Part shown: piece by piece, positions 11,516 to 23,198 of the stretch | Layout: each line of letters starts with the position of its first letter | Position numbering within the stretch: the first letter of the stretch is position 1 | From: Parelaphostrongylus tenuis | Lineage: Eukaryota; Nematoda; Chromadorea; Rhabditida; Metastrongylidae | Length of the DNA stretch: 64,000 bases | Assembly (NCBI GenBank): GCA_019055375.1 | Contig: JAHQIW010000119.1 | Coordinates: 186,001-250,000, forward strand | Direction: 5' to 3' | The notes under the pieces: generated by a model | Seen by the model: only the letters and a program-made list of their open reading frames with translations | Database searches by the model: none | What the model was told of the DNA's origin: nothing | Translations under genes and position numbers: made by a program

Positions 11516-11788
11516 ATGACAATGGTGAGTGCAAAGACTTTCGAGATTGATCAGATACTTTGCAAATCGATGATATACTTTTTTGAGTGTTCTGTGAATT
11601 GTGATCGTCAAAATACCGAAAAAACCATGGTCACTGTTCCTTTCAATAAATATAAATCAGCTCTTGCTTCTCAGGCTATGCAGGTAATCTTGAACAAGGT
11701 CACGACAGTACGCGAAGAGAAAGGTAGAATCTGTAATTGCCTTCATCTGATAGCCGACCGACGATTTCACGATAACAGTATAGTGTGA
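11516..11788 (+). CDS. Unrecognised 90-codon open frame
   Basis: An uninterrupted frame begins with MTMVSAKTFEIDQILCKSMI. I recognise no domain, signal peptide or membrane segment. An AG lies before the start (TATAGCAACC), but no clear donor or partner exon is visible. It may be a chance ORF or one exon of an unknown gene. Confidence 0.15.
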   Translation: MTMVSAKTFEIDQILCKSMIYFFECSVNCDRQNTEKTMVTVPFNKYKSALASQAMQVILNKVTTVREEKGRICNCLHLIADRRFHDNSIV

Positions 11789-12252
11789 GCTATACGTTAT
11801 ACCCAGTCACTTTGATGAGAGATAAAAAGCAAACGTCTTCATCTACTGCGTATGCCAAATGAATAGATTATCTTAGGAGTTTTGATGGGGAGCGCATCTG
11901 GAGCACCAAAAATCAACCTTGAAAATATGGATGCTAATTAATGAAATTCTGCTTTTACTGGATAAAACACGATTGAAGAAGTGGATCAAAAGAGAAATTT
12001 CACACAGCACCCATCATAGGCTCTGTTTTTATATTGTAAATCTTGATTCACCACTTTCAGTACTTTAATTTACTTATTAATGCTTTCCATCTTTTCATGG
12101 CTTTATCAGAATATAAGAAGAAGATTCACAGCGCTCTGAAGATTCATGCAAGAACAACTTTTATAGAGAAATCTTTTCATAGGTTCCTGCGGAAAAATTT
12201 TATGCACCTTGTAGAGCTCGTCAAACTGAAGTAAATAAATTATACCTTCATT

Positions 12253-12440
12253 TCGAGTGCTTTATTAAGACCACGCTCAAATTTCAATAGATCCTTTCAT
12301 TATTACTTGAACCAACTTGTCATGTGGTGTGATAAGGGCTCTTGTACAGCCCGATACACGTGTTTCGTCCTTACAGACTCGTCAGTCGGGCAGAACCCTT
12401 CGGCTAACGATAAACAAGTTGGCTCAAATAATAATGAAAG
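12253..12440 (-). repeat. Hammerhead-bearing repeat, copy 2, in a fold-back
   Basis: It starts with TCGAGTGCTTTATTAAGACC like the other units. The ribozyme is enclosed by inverted arms: 12294-12320 and 12414-12440 are reverse complements at 25 of 27 positions. The downstream half of the ordinary unit is missing and replaced by the inverted arm. Unit identity is clear from the opening and from GGGCTCTTGTACAGCCC. Confidence 0.7.
12349..12391 (-). ncRNA. Canonical hammerhead ribozyme (type I topology)
   Basis: All conserved parts are present on the minus strand in order: stem I GCCCGA (12391-12386); core CTGACGA (12385-12379); stem II GTC, loop TGTAAG, GAC (12378-12367); core GAAA (12366-12363); self-complementary CACGTG of stem III (12362-12357); then U-A, with cleavage predicted after A (base 12355), and the matching stem I strand TCGGGC (12354-12349). 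Stem III has almost no loop, a form reported for small hammerheads of Penelope-like elements and retrozymes, which may work as dimers. I found no mismatch in the core. Activity is inference. Confidence 0.85.
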
Positions 12441-13000
12441 TAAATAAATTGTTGACTAAGAGTTTCCGCCTTGTATTGTTGTGATGAGAGTGAATCTACG
12501 GAGAGCGCTATAGTACTCAAGTGAAACAGATTCACATAGCGACGGAGTGGACTCGTAGGGCCTGAACATAACATCATAGTGCATGTGGATTCCATTTTTT
12601 AGTTGTAGAAAAACCTGAGTAGGTTAAATTTATGAAGAGACGTCAAAAAATGCCCACTAATTCAAGCTCGTAGTTATTCATCAACGAACTATTTGAAGCA
12701 GCATACTGACACTTTCATTTCTTGCCGTTTCTTTGTTCATGGCAGGGTAGGATGTAAAACATAAGCACGATAATTTTGAGGTATTAGCAAAACTCAAATT
12801 ACCAGTTGTTTTAAGCCCGAATTACTCACGCAGAGCACTAACGTACAATTTAATGCTTCTGATCAGATTCCTTGCTGTGCTTCTCTCCTAGAAATGTTTG
12901 ACAGACTTTTAGGTACACCTTCTTCGAAAACGATGAAAGACGATCAGTAGCTTTCGCCTTCCTCACGGTCGCTTATTTACTCTCTTTTGCTTTAATTTTT
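12441..13000. other. No gene or repeat recognised
   Basis: A-T-rich sequence between the fold-back repeat and the upstream flank of unit B. ORFs are short and carry no recognisable motif. Confidence 0.4.
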
Positions 13001-13009
13001 TAAATGTTT

Positions 13010-14197
13010 TTCACTGAAATTTTAATAATTTGCTGGTAATGTGTATTGAGCAAGCTCGATTAGGATATGTGTCGTAAACAATTAGCTTTATCAAAATCAG
13101 AAGTTATTACTACCATACGCGAAATAACCTTCAGCTATAGTCTTTATACAGAATAAGGCGGCCTTTCACCACTATTATTCACTAGTGTCGAATCTGTAGA
13201 AATGCTCCTGCATTCAGGTAATCTTTATGCATTTCTTTAAACCTTACCTTTGTTTATTCCTCAACGAGTGGGTAATTCTTGATGAATGAAAAAAAATTAT
13301 GAGAGTATAAATAAGCTCTACAGCATAAGCGACTGATGTAGTACGGTAATATTTATTATTCAACTATAATCGCATAATGCGAACATTTTAAGTGTGATGA
13401 CAAATGTCGTTTAACAGCGTTAGTCAGTAGATCCTAGTATTATGTTCCTATAGTTTCAGGTATTAGGGAAAAAAAGACGCGCATATACGTTTAGCGAGCG
13501 ATTGCGAATGTTGTTAGCTGGCATTTGAATTATAGCAAACATGAAAATTTGCAAAAGATACTTATAACAGCACTCATTTGATTGGTGGTCCAAAGAGGAT
13601 AGAATTTTTGTTGCGATAAGTTTTGATCAGCTGCAGAATTTGGATCTTATACGAATAAATAAAGAACATTTTAGGAAAGGTCCATTAGCTATTGTAGAAC
13701 ACCATTCTACAACATTTTTGAAATCACTTCACCAGATCTATCACACAGAATTTATTGGCTTTAACACGGCTTATCTTTGACTAAAGTTTGATTATGGGAA
13801 GTGGTTTATGTATATCAGGTCGTTCCATAAGATTTGGCACTGGAACAATTATACGAGATCGCTGCAGTGCTTCAATATTTGTTTCCTGACCCATAACATA
13901 TCGTCCAAACATAACGTCGCATCGAAATTAAAAATAATTCACCGAGCTTGTTCTGAAGAAATGGTTGAAATATCTGCATCACAAAATTGACGAAGGCTCG
14001 ATATAGGCTCGAGCTAAAAATGGTCTTGAAGGGTTTAATTACTGCTTCATAGGTCAAAGAAGTAATCAAAAACGCAAGAGTAGCGACTTCTATTTGAATA
14101 TAATTTCCGCGAACTGTTTAGCGTTAATGAAGTGTTTTTGATTTCTTGCCACTGGAAAAATCGCGTAATACTCAGGTTAGCCTTCTCAAGCACGCCG
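13010..14197 (+). other. Duplicated upstream flank of receptor unit B
   Basis: It aligns with the flanks of A, C and D. For example, TTAATAATTTGCTGGTA near 13021 matches TTCATAATTTGTTGGTA near 33208, and the block at 13480-13760 matches those listed for unit A. The TATA-centred palindrome of the other units is not recognisable where expected (near 14040-14070). The GCTCGAGCTAAAAATGGTC stretch matches unit C just before that point. Confidence 0.45.
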
Positions 14198-17100
14198 ATG
14201 TTTATTCATTCGGAGAACGTTGCGGTATCAATGATCATGGCCGTAGTGAGTTTAAAACTATTTTTATACTTTGTAAAAGTAAAACTTTTCTCGAAGATGC
14301 TCTGCGTAATCAATTCTTAATGTCAAGTTTATTCTCACAGTATGCACCACATTTTTTGAATTGCAATTCTGCTAACGTCCATATGAACTATTGCTTAACC
14401 CACTCCATAGCGGGTGAGCATGCAGTGGCTGGCGAAAATTTTGAATGTGTCACTGGCGCAAAAGCGAAGTGCGTATCGATCGGCACTTGTTTCCTAAATA
14501 GTAATTATTGATAAAGTGGAACTAATCTTTCGAGATCATTGCGTTATTGTCCGTATCAGTATTTTGCTTTGACAGACTTTGAACAAGGGAGATTCAATCT
14601 CATGGGTGGATGAGTGCATCACAATTTGTACAAATGGTCATGAAAGCTTTATGACTCTATGGGCACTATTGGGTCCATGTAATGAGGATTAGTTATTGAG
14701 GAGAATGGAAATCAACCACACTTTACCGGGATGAATACGTGCGCGACAATGGCTTATACGCGTCTCTATATTCGCGTTATCTAAAAATTGATATACAACT
14801 TTTAACTTTGTTCTTTTCACATACGTCTTAACAATAAGTTTCACCAGTGCTGTTACATAATAGCTGCCATCGCTCTTCTTGATTAAGCTTGTATAATTTG
14901 TGTTGCTGGCAGCTTCTTATCGATCAGAATACAGAAATCACAACAGCATTTTCGATAAACCCGTTTTTCGAATTGGTAGTGGGTCGTAGTGCACACCAGT
15001 GGCTCGTTGATGGGTTACAGAGAGAAGAGGGGTGACAAATGCGCATCAGAGTGTTGATCTTGTAAAATTCTTCTAGGCGGTTTTGCTCCGGAAGATGGGA
15101 GAAATAGCGCATGCCCTTCTAATTCAAAATGGTGTGACGAGCTTGTTGAATGCAGATGCTCGTTTTGCCTTTGAGCTTATAGAAAAGTGGATGACCGGAA
15201 GAACAATAAGTGATTTTGACTCGAATTGAAATATACAGTTACAACAACGCGTATCTAGACGTTGCTTTTTGGCTCTTCTAAGTTGAACAAGTTGCGCTGC
15301 GGATCTGTCTCCAGCTTACCCGCAAGCCCTTTTGCTTGTCAACTTCACTTTCCCATGTATTTCCATGACCCCTTGAACCAGAAATGGTTCGGAAGCGAAG
15401 CAAAAACCCTTTCCAATCTCTTTATCTTCTAAACTGCATTATTTTGTCAAACCAAAATGCGTGAAAATGCCTCTCGTATGTTAAAAAACTTGAAGCCCAA
15501 AAATTCTCAGCTCAAGTGACACAGTTTATCCTAAGCTCCAACGTGATTTTGACGGTAGGGCCTAAATTTCTTCATTCTTTTTTCTATGACCCCTAGAATG
15601 TGGAGCTGCGTCACATATGAGATTTGGAATGAAATTAACCCTGTGGAGTCATACGGCTATGAAGCAAAACGAAACGTTATGAGTTTCAGACAGCCGTATT
15701 CGGTTTGATCTCAAACACCGCTGCTATACTATCCGTGCGATACAATCCGGCCTTGCGAAATTCATTTGGTCTGCTGTGCCTCTCGCATAGTATCGCCAAT
15801 ATGGGTTCTCTGCTCATCTTCCTGTTGTGGATCACACCAATTACATTGCTGTGAGTGTTCATATTATCAAATCTTAGAGCTTCTGAGATAATTAGCTGCA
15901 TTATGTGTGAACATACATGTGCAATAATCAGGCTGTTGCCATTGTCACTGTAATTGCATTACCGTTTCCTCAACAGTGGACATGACGGGCGATTGAACTG
16001 ATTGAGTCTTAAATTACTTGCCTACAAAATGGACATGTTTGCAATAGTGGCACAATAAACTATTTAGTTTTGTAATAACTAGTTATAGCTTAGCTGCACC
16101 ACATATTTCTCCTTGGAAAGTTTATCATTAATGTGGTAAACTTTGACTCTCTCTCTCTCTATCAATCAGAAATGCAATAAATTTGACTTTAGATAAGGCT
16201 ATCTGCGAACAAACCCTAATTAAAAGTTCGTTCCAATTCGTACGTGCCAAATTCTTCATGCGTTTTTAGTTGTGAAGCTCATTTCTGTTGCGATATGCAA
16301 GAAATTGTCTTATACAGTACTAAATAATTGTTATCTCAGAAATAACTAAGAGTTGCGCGAAAGCAGTTCCTGTGTAACTGTGATAAAAATCTTCAAAATA
16401 GTACAAAGAGCTCGAAATTTCTAGTATTTCAACTGCATTTCCCGTCCCCGCCATGCATAAAATGCGGGTTCGTTTCACCGCCTGAGGTCGTGTTTCTGCT
16501 CACCACTCAATTCTCTTAGGTAATTACGAAACATCATAACACTGCGAAAAATGCAGTTGAGATACTAAAAATCTCTAATATTAGTTATTACAATAGCTGT
16601 CAGCTCAACTGGATATATAAAGCGAAATCGCATACCCGACCAGACCTGTTGAAGATTGGTGGCTGATAGCTAACATAGAGATGCTGAAGAATGAGTGGTG
16701 GTGCGATTGTGCCTTGGTGGTGTAGTGGTAGAGCACGCGTCCTTGATATGGATGAAACCCGGGTTGAATTCATGCCTGTGGCATTGTTTTTCCTCTCCAT
16801 AATTCTCTTAGGTAAGCTCGAAGAGCAGCAAGAATTTATCTTAGTAGGATCAATGTCCTGGAAAATTTTAACCGTTGAGTATTAATTCAGTCAAATTCAG
16901 AGTATTCTAAAAAATAGCACGCGCATAGGAAACTGCATGGCGGATGAAAGACATACAGTTTAATTCGCATGAATGGGCAAAATTGCCTTGGTTTTGAAAA
17001 TTCTAATAAGTATCTCATAGCATTTAGAGAGAGCAAGTCATCGGTCGAACTCATAGGCAAATTGTTTGGCACGGTGATGGTCATACTCTGGTATGTCTGT

Positions 17101-20100
17101 ATTTACTCTCACCTCGCCATTGCCTCCAACAGAGTCATCGCCATCGCATTTCCTCTACAAGTTCCCGGTTTACTGAGTCTGAGAAAAACCTCTTTTGTTG
17201 TACTGATCTGCTGGATACTAGGTTTCCTCCACATAACACCGCATCTTTGGAGTGAGTTATATCAATTGGTAGCTAATGAGATTTGTTTCGTTTGGAAATG
17301 TTTAGATCTCTTATCATTACAATTGAAAAGACAAATGGAGCATAAATATTGAACCCATTTAGACATTTTGCCAGAAATTGAAAGTCGAAGAATGAGGCTA
17401 CTACCGTTAGCAATCAGTTTATTTTAAAATGGATCAGTTTTCGATCTTAATGAGCCATGCACGAATTTTCGTTTGTAATACATTCGGGGAGCGTCCAAAA
17501 TTGGCGCTTCATAACTCCAAATAAAAGCCATCTGGGGATCAAATAACTTCAGCAACTGCAGAAAACGCTGCCTCCCTTTTGCATCACACATTTTTGTAAT
17601 GCAACATCGAATTCCCCTTAATTTTTTATGAAATAAATTCACTGTTTACAAATTGTCAAACTGGCAAACTGTGTTCAATCCTAAGTGATTTTTTTTAGTG
17701 ACGGAGTGTATGTGATTCAATTTCAAGCATACTGTAGTGTGATTTCTATACAGTATTCGAATAGCTCACCTCCGCATTACGTGTTGCTTTCCTTTCAGCC
17801 GGAAGCTGTTTCCTGCTCTTTGATACGGTAGAGTGGAGATGGGTCGTATCCGATGCAGAGTGCGATATTTTTTCGACTTTCGCAGACTCCTATATCACTC
17901 CAACTGTTGTCATCTCAATTTTTCTTCTTGACAGCGCCACGTTAATTGTTTGAGAGTCAAGCACAAGGTGAGAGGCAAGCAAATTATCATATTACCTGTA
18001 ATTCACCTATATTTGTGCCGTCGGATGGATCGCACTGTGAGTAAAACGGCTATCTTGCAACTTCTCAATGCAGAACAGAGCTGCTTCCAGATCAAACGTT
18101 TCCCTGCTGAGTACAGAATCAGACTAATGTGTTCCTTGCTTCGAAGATTTATTGAGCATCATGTCTTTCTCTCAGGGCCTTCGTAAAGAATTTTGGCTAA
18201 TAATTTGGTGATCCACAGATTGTGCGCATTTAATTCCAACGAATCCAACTGGAAGCAACTCTTCCGCATCGGCCGCTGTCGATACGCACTACGTGTCCTA
18301 TCCATTTGATTCTTGGCAATCTGTCGTGTAGAACGACGTCACTGGCCTGTTTCGCCACCAATTTTTTTCACAAAGGGAACTCCAGCTATCAGCTTTTAGA
18401 GCAAAGCTCTAAGCCTCAAGCAAGAAGCGAACTCGTGATTTTCTCTCAAGAGCTAGCTCCAGCGATACACACACCAGGGCTACCGTTCTGCTATCACATG
18501 GTTTCTTTTCTTTCGCTCTTCTTTCTTTATTCTGACCTCTGTGGTGTAGTGGTAGTGCGTGCGATTGATATGAATAAAACACCCTGTTTAACTCCAAGTG
18601 TCGAGAGTTTCGCACGGCACACAGCAACCTAGGACATCCAATAACAACAAAATGACACTGCTGAAAAAAACTGGAGAACAGAAATTTCTAAGAAATAATT
18701 GCCTTTTGCATTTTCATTACCCCACGGAAGGTCATATCATCGCGAGTCCACTTTTGTGCTTTTGGAAATCCTTCCTGTTCATATGGCTGTCCCTTGCTCA
18801 GTGTTCTGTCCTGTTTGAGACAGCATGAGTGAAGAGTTTAGACAGCACCCGACAATTCGATTCTCTCTTTGGGCTATATCGATAAATATCGTGAGGGTAT
18901 CCTTTTCTGAATGATCCCATAGTCACACTGCTCCTTAAATAAATTGAAACAATGAATTTAGACAGGGAACATTAAAGATCCGAAGCAATGTGTTGTTGAA
19001 CATTTGCAGTAGGCTCTCTAGGTATTCCTATTTTATCTCGTCCAGAGAAGGTGTTGTTTGATACTTCGCCAAAAAAGTTATCACATCTGATACCGAGAGG
19101 GAGAACCAAGAGACGACCAATCTATTTTTCTTCAGTATGAGAATAGGAGCATATGGTTGTTGAAGAGAATCAAGGGGCATATGTGGGACGATATCTTTTA
19201 TTGCTTTTTCGGAAAGTGTAACTATTTCCTGGAGGCCTAAGCGTGCAACCACCCAGGTTTCGTACTTGACAAAGTTTTCGGTTCTCTTTGGTGATGGCGT
19301 TTCCACCATCCTCAGATCTGGTCATGAGTGCTACTTTTCTGAAATCCTCTTCTCACTACCGTCTTGTAGTGTTTTGAAAGCTCGAAAGTGAGGTGATATT
19401 TGTCTGTGATTTGTCTGTGAGTTCCCAAACTGTCGGATCAGTTCAAGTGTTAATAGAACTTTATGGCTACTCAAGACTTTCAAACTTTCTGCTGTCATAT
19501 TGATAGCGTTGAGCTTCTGGGCCCTGTTTTTACTAAAAGTTTCAAACGGTGATCTTAAACAATCTATAGCCATCTGTGTGGAAGTTGCCTAGGTTTACGA
19601 GGAAGGCTTCAATTTCGTCTTCGTTATGGCATGATGTTGGCGTTCATACAAGGGGCTTGCGAAGCCCGATATGACGATCTATATCCGTGCGGTTGTATAC
19701 GTTTAATTCGAGGTAGTTGCGCGAATTTACTAATGGTTGTGACTAAGCTCGAGCTGATACAATATATCAATCTAGCCAAGCTCTTTATTATCACAGAGCT
19801 CAAGGAGCAGCTAATCTCCGGTTTTATAGATAGCAATAAAAGGACTTTCGCCTTTCACCTTGTACCATCAGTTCCTCAGTGGATGAATCAAATGAATTTG
19901 AACGTATAGGTTTTGATTGTCTTTTGTTCTTTTATAAGTTATTAGCCTTGAGTGGTCATAAATCCTGGAAAACTCACCACCCTCCTCACTAGCGCTGCAG
20001 TATCCTTGGTTTAACCGGGGCTAGGAAAATAAGGAACACTATTTCTGCTCAGTTTAAACTTTGCAGCTCGTGTGTAGTTTTTCGATTTTATATGCAAATT

Positions 20101-23100
20101 GTATATATATTCATGGGTGGCTTTCCATTTCTCAGAGCAGGAGAGAAGCTTTTCTGTTGCAGACCACTCAATGGCAGGCTTTTGGTTAAATTATCTCATA
20201 TAATGCGATCTCCACTAACGTGAACATAGGCAAGCATGTACTCGAAGGGATGCTTACAAGAGAAAAATGATGTTCCATATCAACGCAACAAAGAAGGGAA
20301 TTCGTCTCAAAGACCTTCTGCATCATAGAAAAGCACAAGGCCGCCTATACTCCGCGTAACTTTATATCCGCCAGCCATTTTTGGACGAATTTCGTAGCCC
20401 CGCTACTAGCCGAACATGAATACTCTGTGTGAGAGATCAGTGTTGATAATAATAATTGTCACACAGTTTCGCTTTCTAAGTCGCCCCTAATGATTCACAT
20501 CACAGTAATTTGTCATCTATGCGAATGGATGCATCTACGAAGTATGCAATATGGTAAGCATTCACCTTTTTAACAATTCCTCTGTTTACTCTTGCACCCT
20601 AAACTCTGTCGCCGAAAATGTTTCCAAAAACTGTGTTGTAACAGTGCCGCCTTAGTTGTCCTGCATGTATTAGGTGTCCAACTATGTTCAGAACTTGATC
20701 CAAAAATGAGCTTGCGATTTGTTTTCTCTCGTTCTTTTGAGCTTGCGTGAAATCGTGCGGAATCCAATTGCCCTTGCGCCATTTCTTGCCTGCATTTTAC
20801 AAAATCTTCTGGATCTGCTCTTCTGAACATTGGAATTCATCGGCAAATCATCGGTTACAAAGTGGGATCTTTTTTCAATCGCTTCAATGATTACTCTCAA
20901 TCTTGATTTACTCGGTCTTGCGATTTTGGTTAATCGGCCAAATCAGTATATCCATAGCGAATCTTGTAAACCATTTATACGCCGTAGTTTGCTCACTACT
21001 TAACCCCTTTCTGTATGACTGATGCTGTCAGATGCGGTTTGAAAATTGTGCCCCAATTGAAACTTGTAAAGCTGTAAGGTGCAAATTACTTAACGTGACG
21101 GCTCCAACGATGCGAAAAAAATTCTGCACAAATCAGGTAAAGAACAATTTTTTTGGGGGAAAAATCTCTGTTTTCTTGATCAAGTTCAGAAACATGGTTG
21201 GAGACCTAATAAGGACCGTCATTGAGATCTATTACGACTATCATTGCAAACATCATTCACGTTGCCTACCTTCTATACAGCAAGATTAAGATTAATAAAT
21301 GCTTTCTGGAGGGCATTATGAAAAAGATATTTTCTCTGGATGCATTCTATTTCTCAGGAGTTGAAAAGCTAACTTCTTAAACTTTCGCATAGTCAATCAG
21401 TACTTTTCTCCAGACTCTCTCAGATAATACTAACACGTGATTATAAGAAGAACTTTCATTTGGCAGAGTCAGCTGAGTCTTACCTTTTCTCAGTACAGCA
21501 GTGATCCGAACCAATGATCCACAGTTGGCGTCTTTGCGATATGGGGTGGCGCTGCTGCATCAGTTGAATGCAGAAGTGTAGTGCCTCTTGAATGAAGAGC
21601 CTTATTCGGTCGTCCACGGAACGGATGTTGATCTATTGCCATCCAAAACATTCTTATCCTCCTATGGAAATACAACCGACAGTACACAACATCACTTTGA
21701 GCTGACACATATGTGATAGAATTCTCTAAAGCGGCTCTCCTTTTACCTTTATAGTTAGTCAATGCTTTTTGAAGCTTAAACACTTTTTTGGCATTTACTG
21801 ATTCTTCTCACAGTGCTATTTTTCACTATGCAGATCCCAGTACCTTAGCATTCAATTTTTTTCTTCGCCTTCAGAGGATAACTTGGCTTGAACACTATTC
21901 GCAACGTATCGGCACGTCACTTTGAATAGCTTATTCTCACAGCGCCAACTGGTCGTTTCTTATATCAAATTACAGTAAACAAAAAAAAGTTCGTTCTACA
22001 GTAAAAACTCACCAACTGAATAAGAGTTTAACATTTTCTTTCAAAAACACCCATCATGCTAAGACCTGATCAAGTTTGATTAAGATCATATGTTTCCTGC
22101 TTGATAAAATGGAAGCTGATTGTGTAGGAGTAATCAGGTTTTATCTAAAAATTTGAGTATTTAATTGCACGTTCTTTCATAATCCCGTTGGTATCTACTC
22201 AGATGGAGCTCGAAGAAAAAGACATGAAAGGGATGTACGTTTCTTCAGACAGGTAAAAACGCCTAACTACGCATTGTAGCAGCAGAAAATTTGAGTTTTA
22301 AAAGAATCGTTTCGCATTTGACGCAGGTAATGTGTCAAAATGCGTCATTTATCACTCAGCAAATTTGTCTTTACTGCTTTCATATGCTATTAAATCGCAA
22401 ATCGGGCGCATTCTTTATTCAAACGTTTCCAGTGGAATTGTGCTATGCCCTGGATGGGTGAGTTTGAACATAGTCTATTCCTTAACCTACTTTTGTGGAT
22501 GAATTTAGTTAGAAAAAATACTATTATAGCCCTATAGAGAAACTTTTTCGAGAGAAGATCAAGATTAGATTATATGGACATGCGAACATTCAGAAGAAGA
22601 TTATGGAATTCTCGTAAATTTTCTCTGACTGATTCCAGCTGTTCAGTGAGCTGACTTGGCTATTCTTCGCTACAGTCATTTTCGTCACCTCAAAAGGATC
22701 ATTGAATTATAGCGTTTAATTGATAAAGTTAACATTACAGAGCCATTTGTTTTAAAAGTATAGAAATTCGCTACGTAATTCCACCTTAACTGGTGCATTA
22801 TCGGGAAAGAGAGTTGCTTTTGCTTTGTTTCTTCTCAGTGTCGAGCTGGAAATGATGAGAGAAACATGGGCAAGTGTCTGAAGTTCTCCAGTTTTCCTAG
22901 AAACGCGTAGTTAAATCTGCCCAAGCAATTTTGCATTTGTGAATCTTTCAGCTTAATTTATGAGCTAAATTTTGTACAAAACTCGCTAATTTGCAGCTTC
23001 ATCATTGTTCTGTTTCACTTTCGTCTCTCGCAAATCGGTAGTAAAATAAGTACAAAACACTCAACGGTAGGTAGTTGAATTTTTTTTTTTTGAGATCTGG

Positions 23101-23198
23101 GCGCATCGATGTTCACATTCTGAAGCTGTTTTTATCATACATTCAAAGCGAATTGTTTGCAGGTGGGTTGCTATAACTCTTCACAAGAAAACGAATAA
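14198..23198 (+). CDS. srx-type seven-transmembrane chemoreceptor, unit B (nearly intact)
   Basis: Likely G-protein-coupled chemoreceptor of the nematode srx class. Exons: E1 14198-14245, E2 15690-15850, E3 17028-17251, E4 17799-17967, E5 ~22181-22252, E6 22327-22457, E7 22997-23066, E8 23163-23198 (TAA). E2 carries TM1-TM2 (VFGLISNTAAILS; SIANMGSLLIF) and WITPIT. E3 carries TM3 with the NRVIAI motif and TM4. E4 carries TM5 after GSCFLLFD. E6-E7 carry TM6-TM7 with the ALDG/FIIVLFHFR junction. E1-E4 and E6-E8 have GT donors, AG acceptors and compatible phases. Two doubts remain. E4 lacks one base relative to the unit A copy, giving an in-frame TGA at 17949-17951, and no AG is visible where E5 should start. 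An upstream Met seen in unit D is absent here, so ATG 14198 is used. Total about 300 residues, normal for srx. Intron 4 (4.2 kb) is full of transposon debris. Confidence 0.7.
14246..15689 (+). other. Intron 1 of unit B, no gene
   Basis: The part at 14560-14700 aligns loosely with intron 1 of unit A. An open frame at 14146-14511 overlaps exon 1 in another frame and is treated as its shadow. Nothing else is recognised. Confidence 0.35.
16430..16815 (+). mobile_element. Two tRNA-like SINE fragments (family 3) in intron 2 of unit B
   Basis: The second copy (about 16710-16815) has a strong A box (TGGTGTAGTGGTAGAGC), an anticodon-like stem with loop TTGATAT, a weak B box (GGGTTGAATTC) and the tail AATTCTCTTAGGTAA. 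The first (about 16440-16525) has only the B box part (GCGGGTTCGTTTC) and the same tail. The T stem does not pair, so neither is read as a functional tRNA gene. Confidence 0.5.
18110..18400 (-). mobile_element. 3'-end fragment of an RTE-clade LINE
   Basis: GAGCATCATGTCTTTCT near 18153 matches the equivalent stretch near 48840 in a larger minus-strand RTE fragment and belongs to its C-terminal coding end. Only the extreme 3' portion is present, as in 5'-truncated LINE copies. It lies in intron 4 of unit B. Confidence 0.45.
18535..18610 (+). mobile_element. tRNA-like SINE fragment (family 3)
   Basis: It carries CTGTGGTGTAGTGGTAGTGCG (A box) and the same anticodon-like loop TTGATAT as the copy at 16.7 kb, then a degraded B box (TGTTTAACTCC). 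Confidence 0.4.
19028..19910 (-). mobile_element. Unidentified coding remnant, possibly LTR-retroelement gag
   Basis: Three successive minus-strand frames of 70-93 codons (19028-19309, 19331-19573, 19624-19836) read like one protein broken by shifts. The words SKFAQLPRI and LELIRQFGNSQ resemble the linker and body of BEL/Pao-type gag, but I am not sure. No protease, reverse transcriptase or LTR is visible nearby. Confidence 0.25.
20560..20960 (-). mobile_element. Mariner/Tc1-type transposase fragment
   Basis: The minus-strand reading includes KKWRKGNWIPHDFTQAQKNE followed by RKQIASSFLDQVLN. This is the WxPH(D/E)(F/L)T...R block that precedes the catalytic domain in mariner transposases. Flanking sequence is shifted and has stops. 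The catalytic triad is not present. It lies in intron 4 of receptor unit B. Confidence 0.6.
21000..22150. other. Rest of intron 4 of unit B
   Basis: Unrecognised open frames lie at 21032-21289 (+, 85 codons) and 21490-21783 (-, 97 codons); neither shows a domain I know. A copy of repeat R1 lies near 21800-21900, with ATGCAGATCCCAGTACCTTA and TTTTTTTCTTCGCCTTC. Confidence 0.3.

Noticed and set aside
14146..14511. A 121-codon open frame as an independent gene
   Set aside because: It overlaps receptor exon 1 in another frame and runs into intron 1, with no recognisable domain. Exon alignment with units C and D supports the other frame.
16141..16165. CT-rich microsatellite as a regulatory tract
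   Set aside because: It is a short run in a receptor intron without any aligned counterpart in other units.
16712..16785. tRNA-Ile (GAT) gene
   Set aside because: The D arm box and an anticodon-like stem are present, but the T stem does not pair, the acceptor stem is mismatched, and a related degraded copy lies at 18.5 kb. It is a SINE-type tRNA relic.
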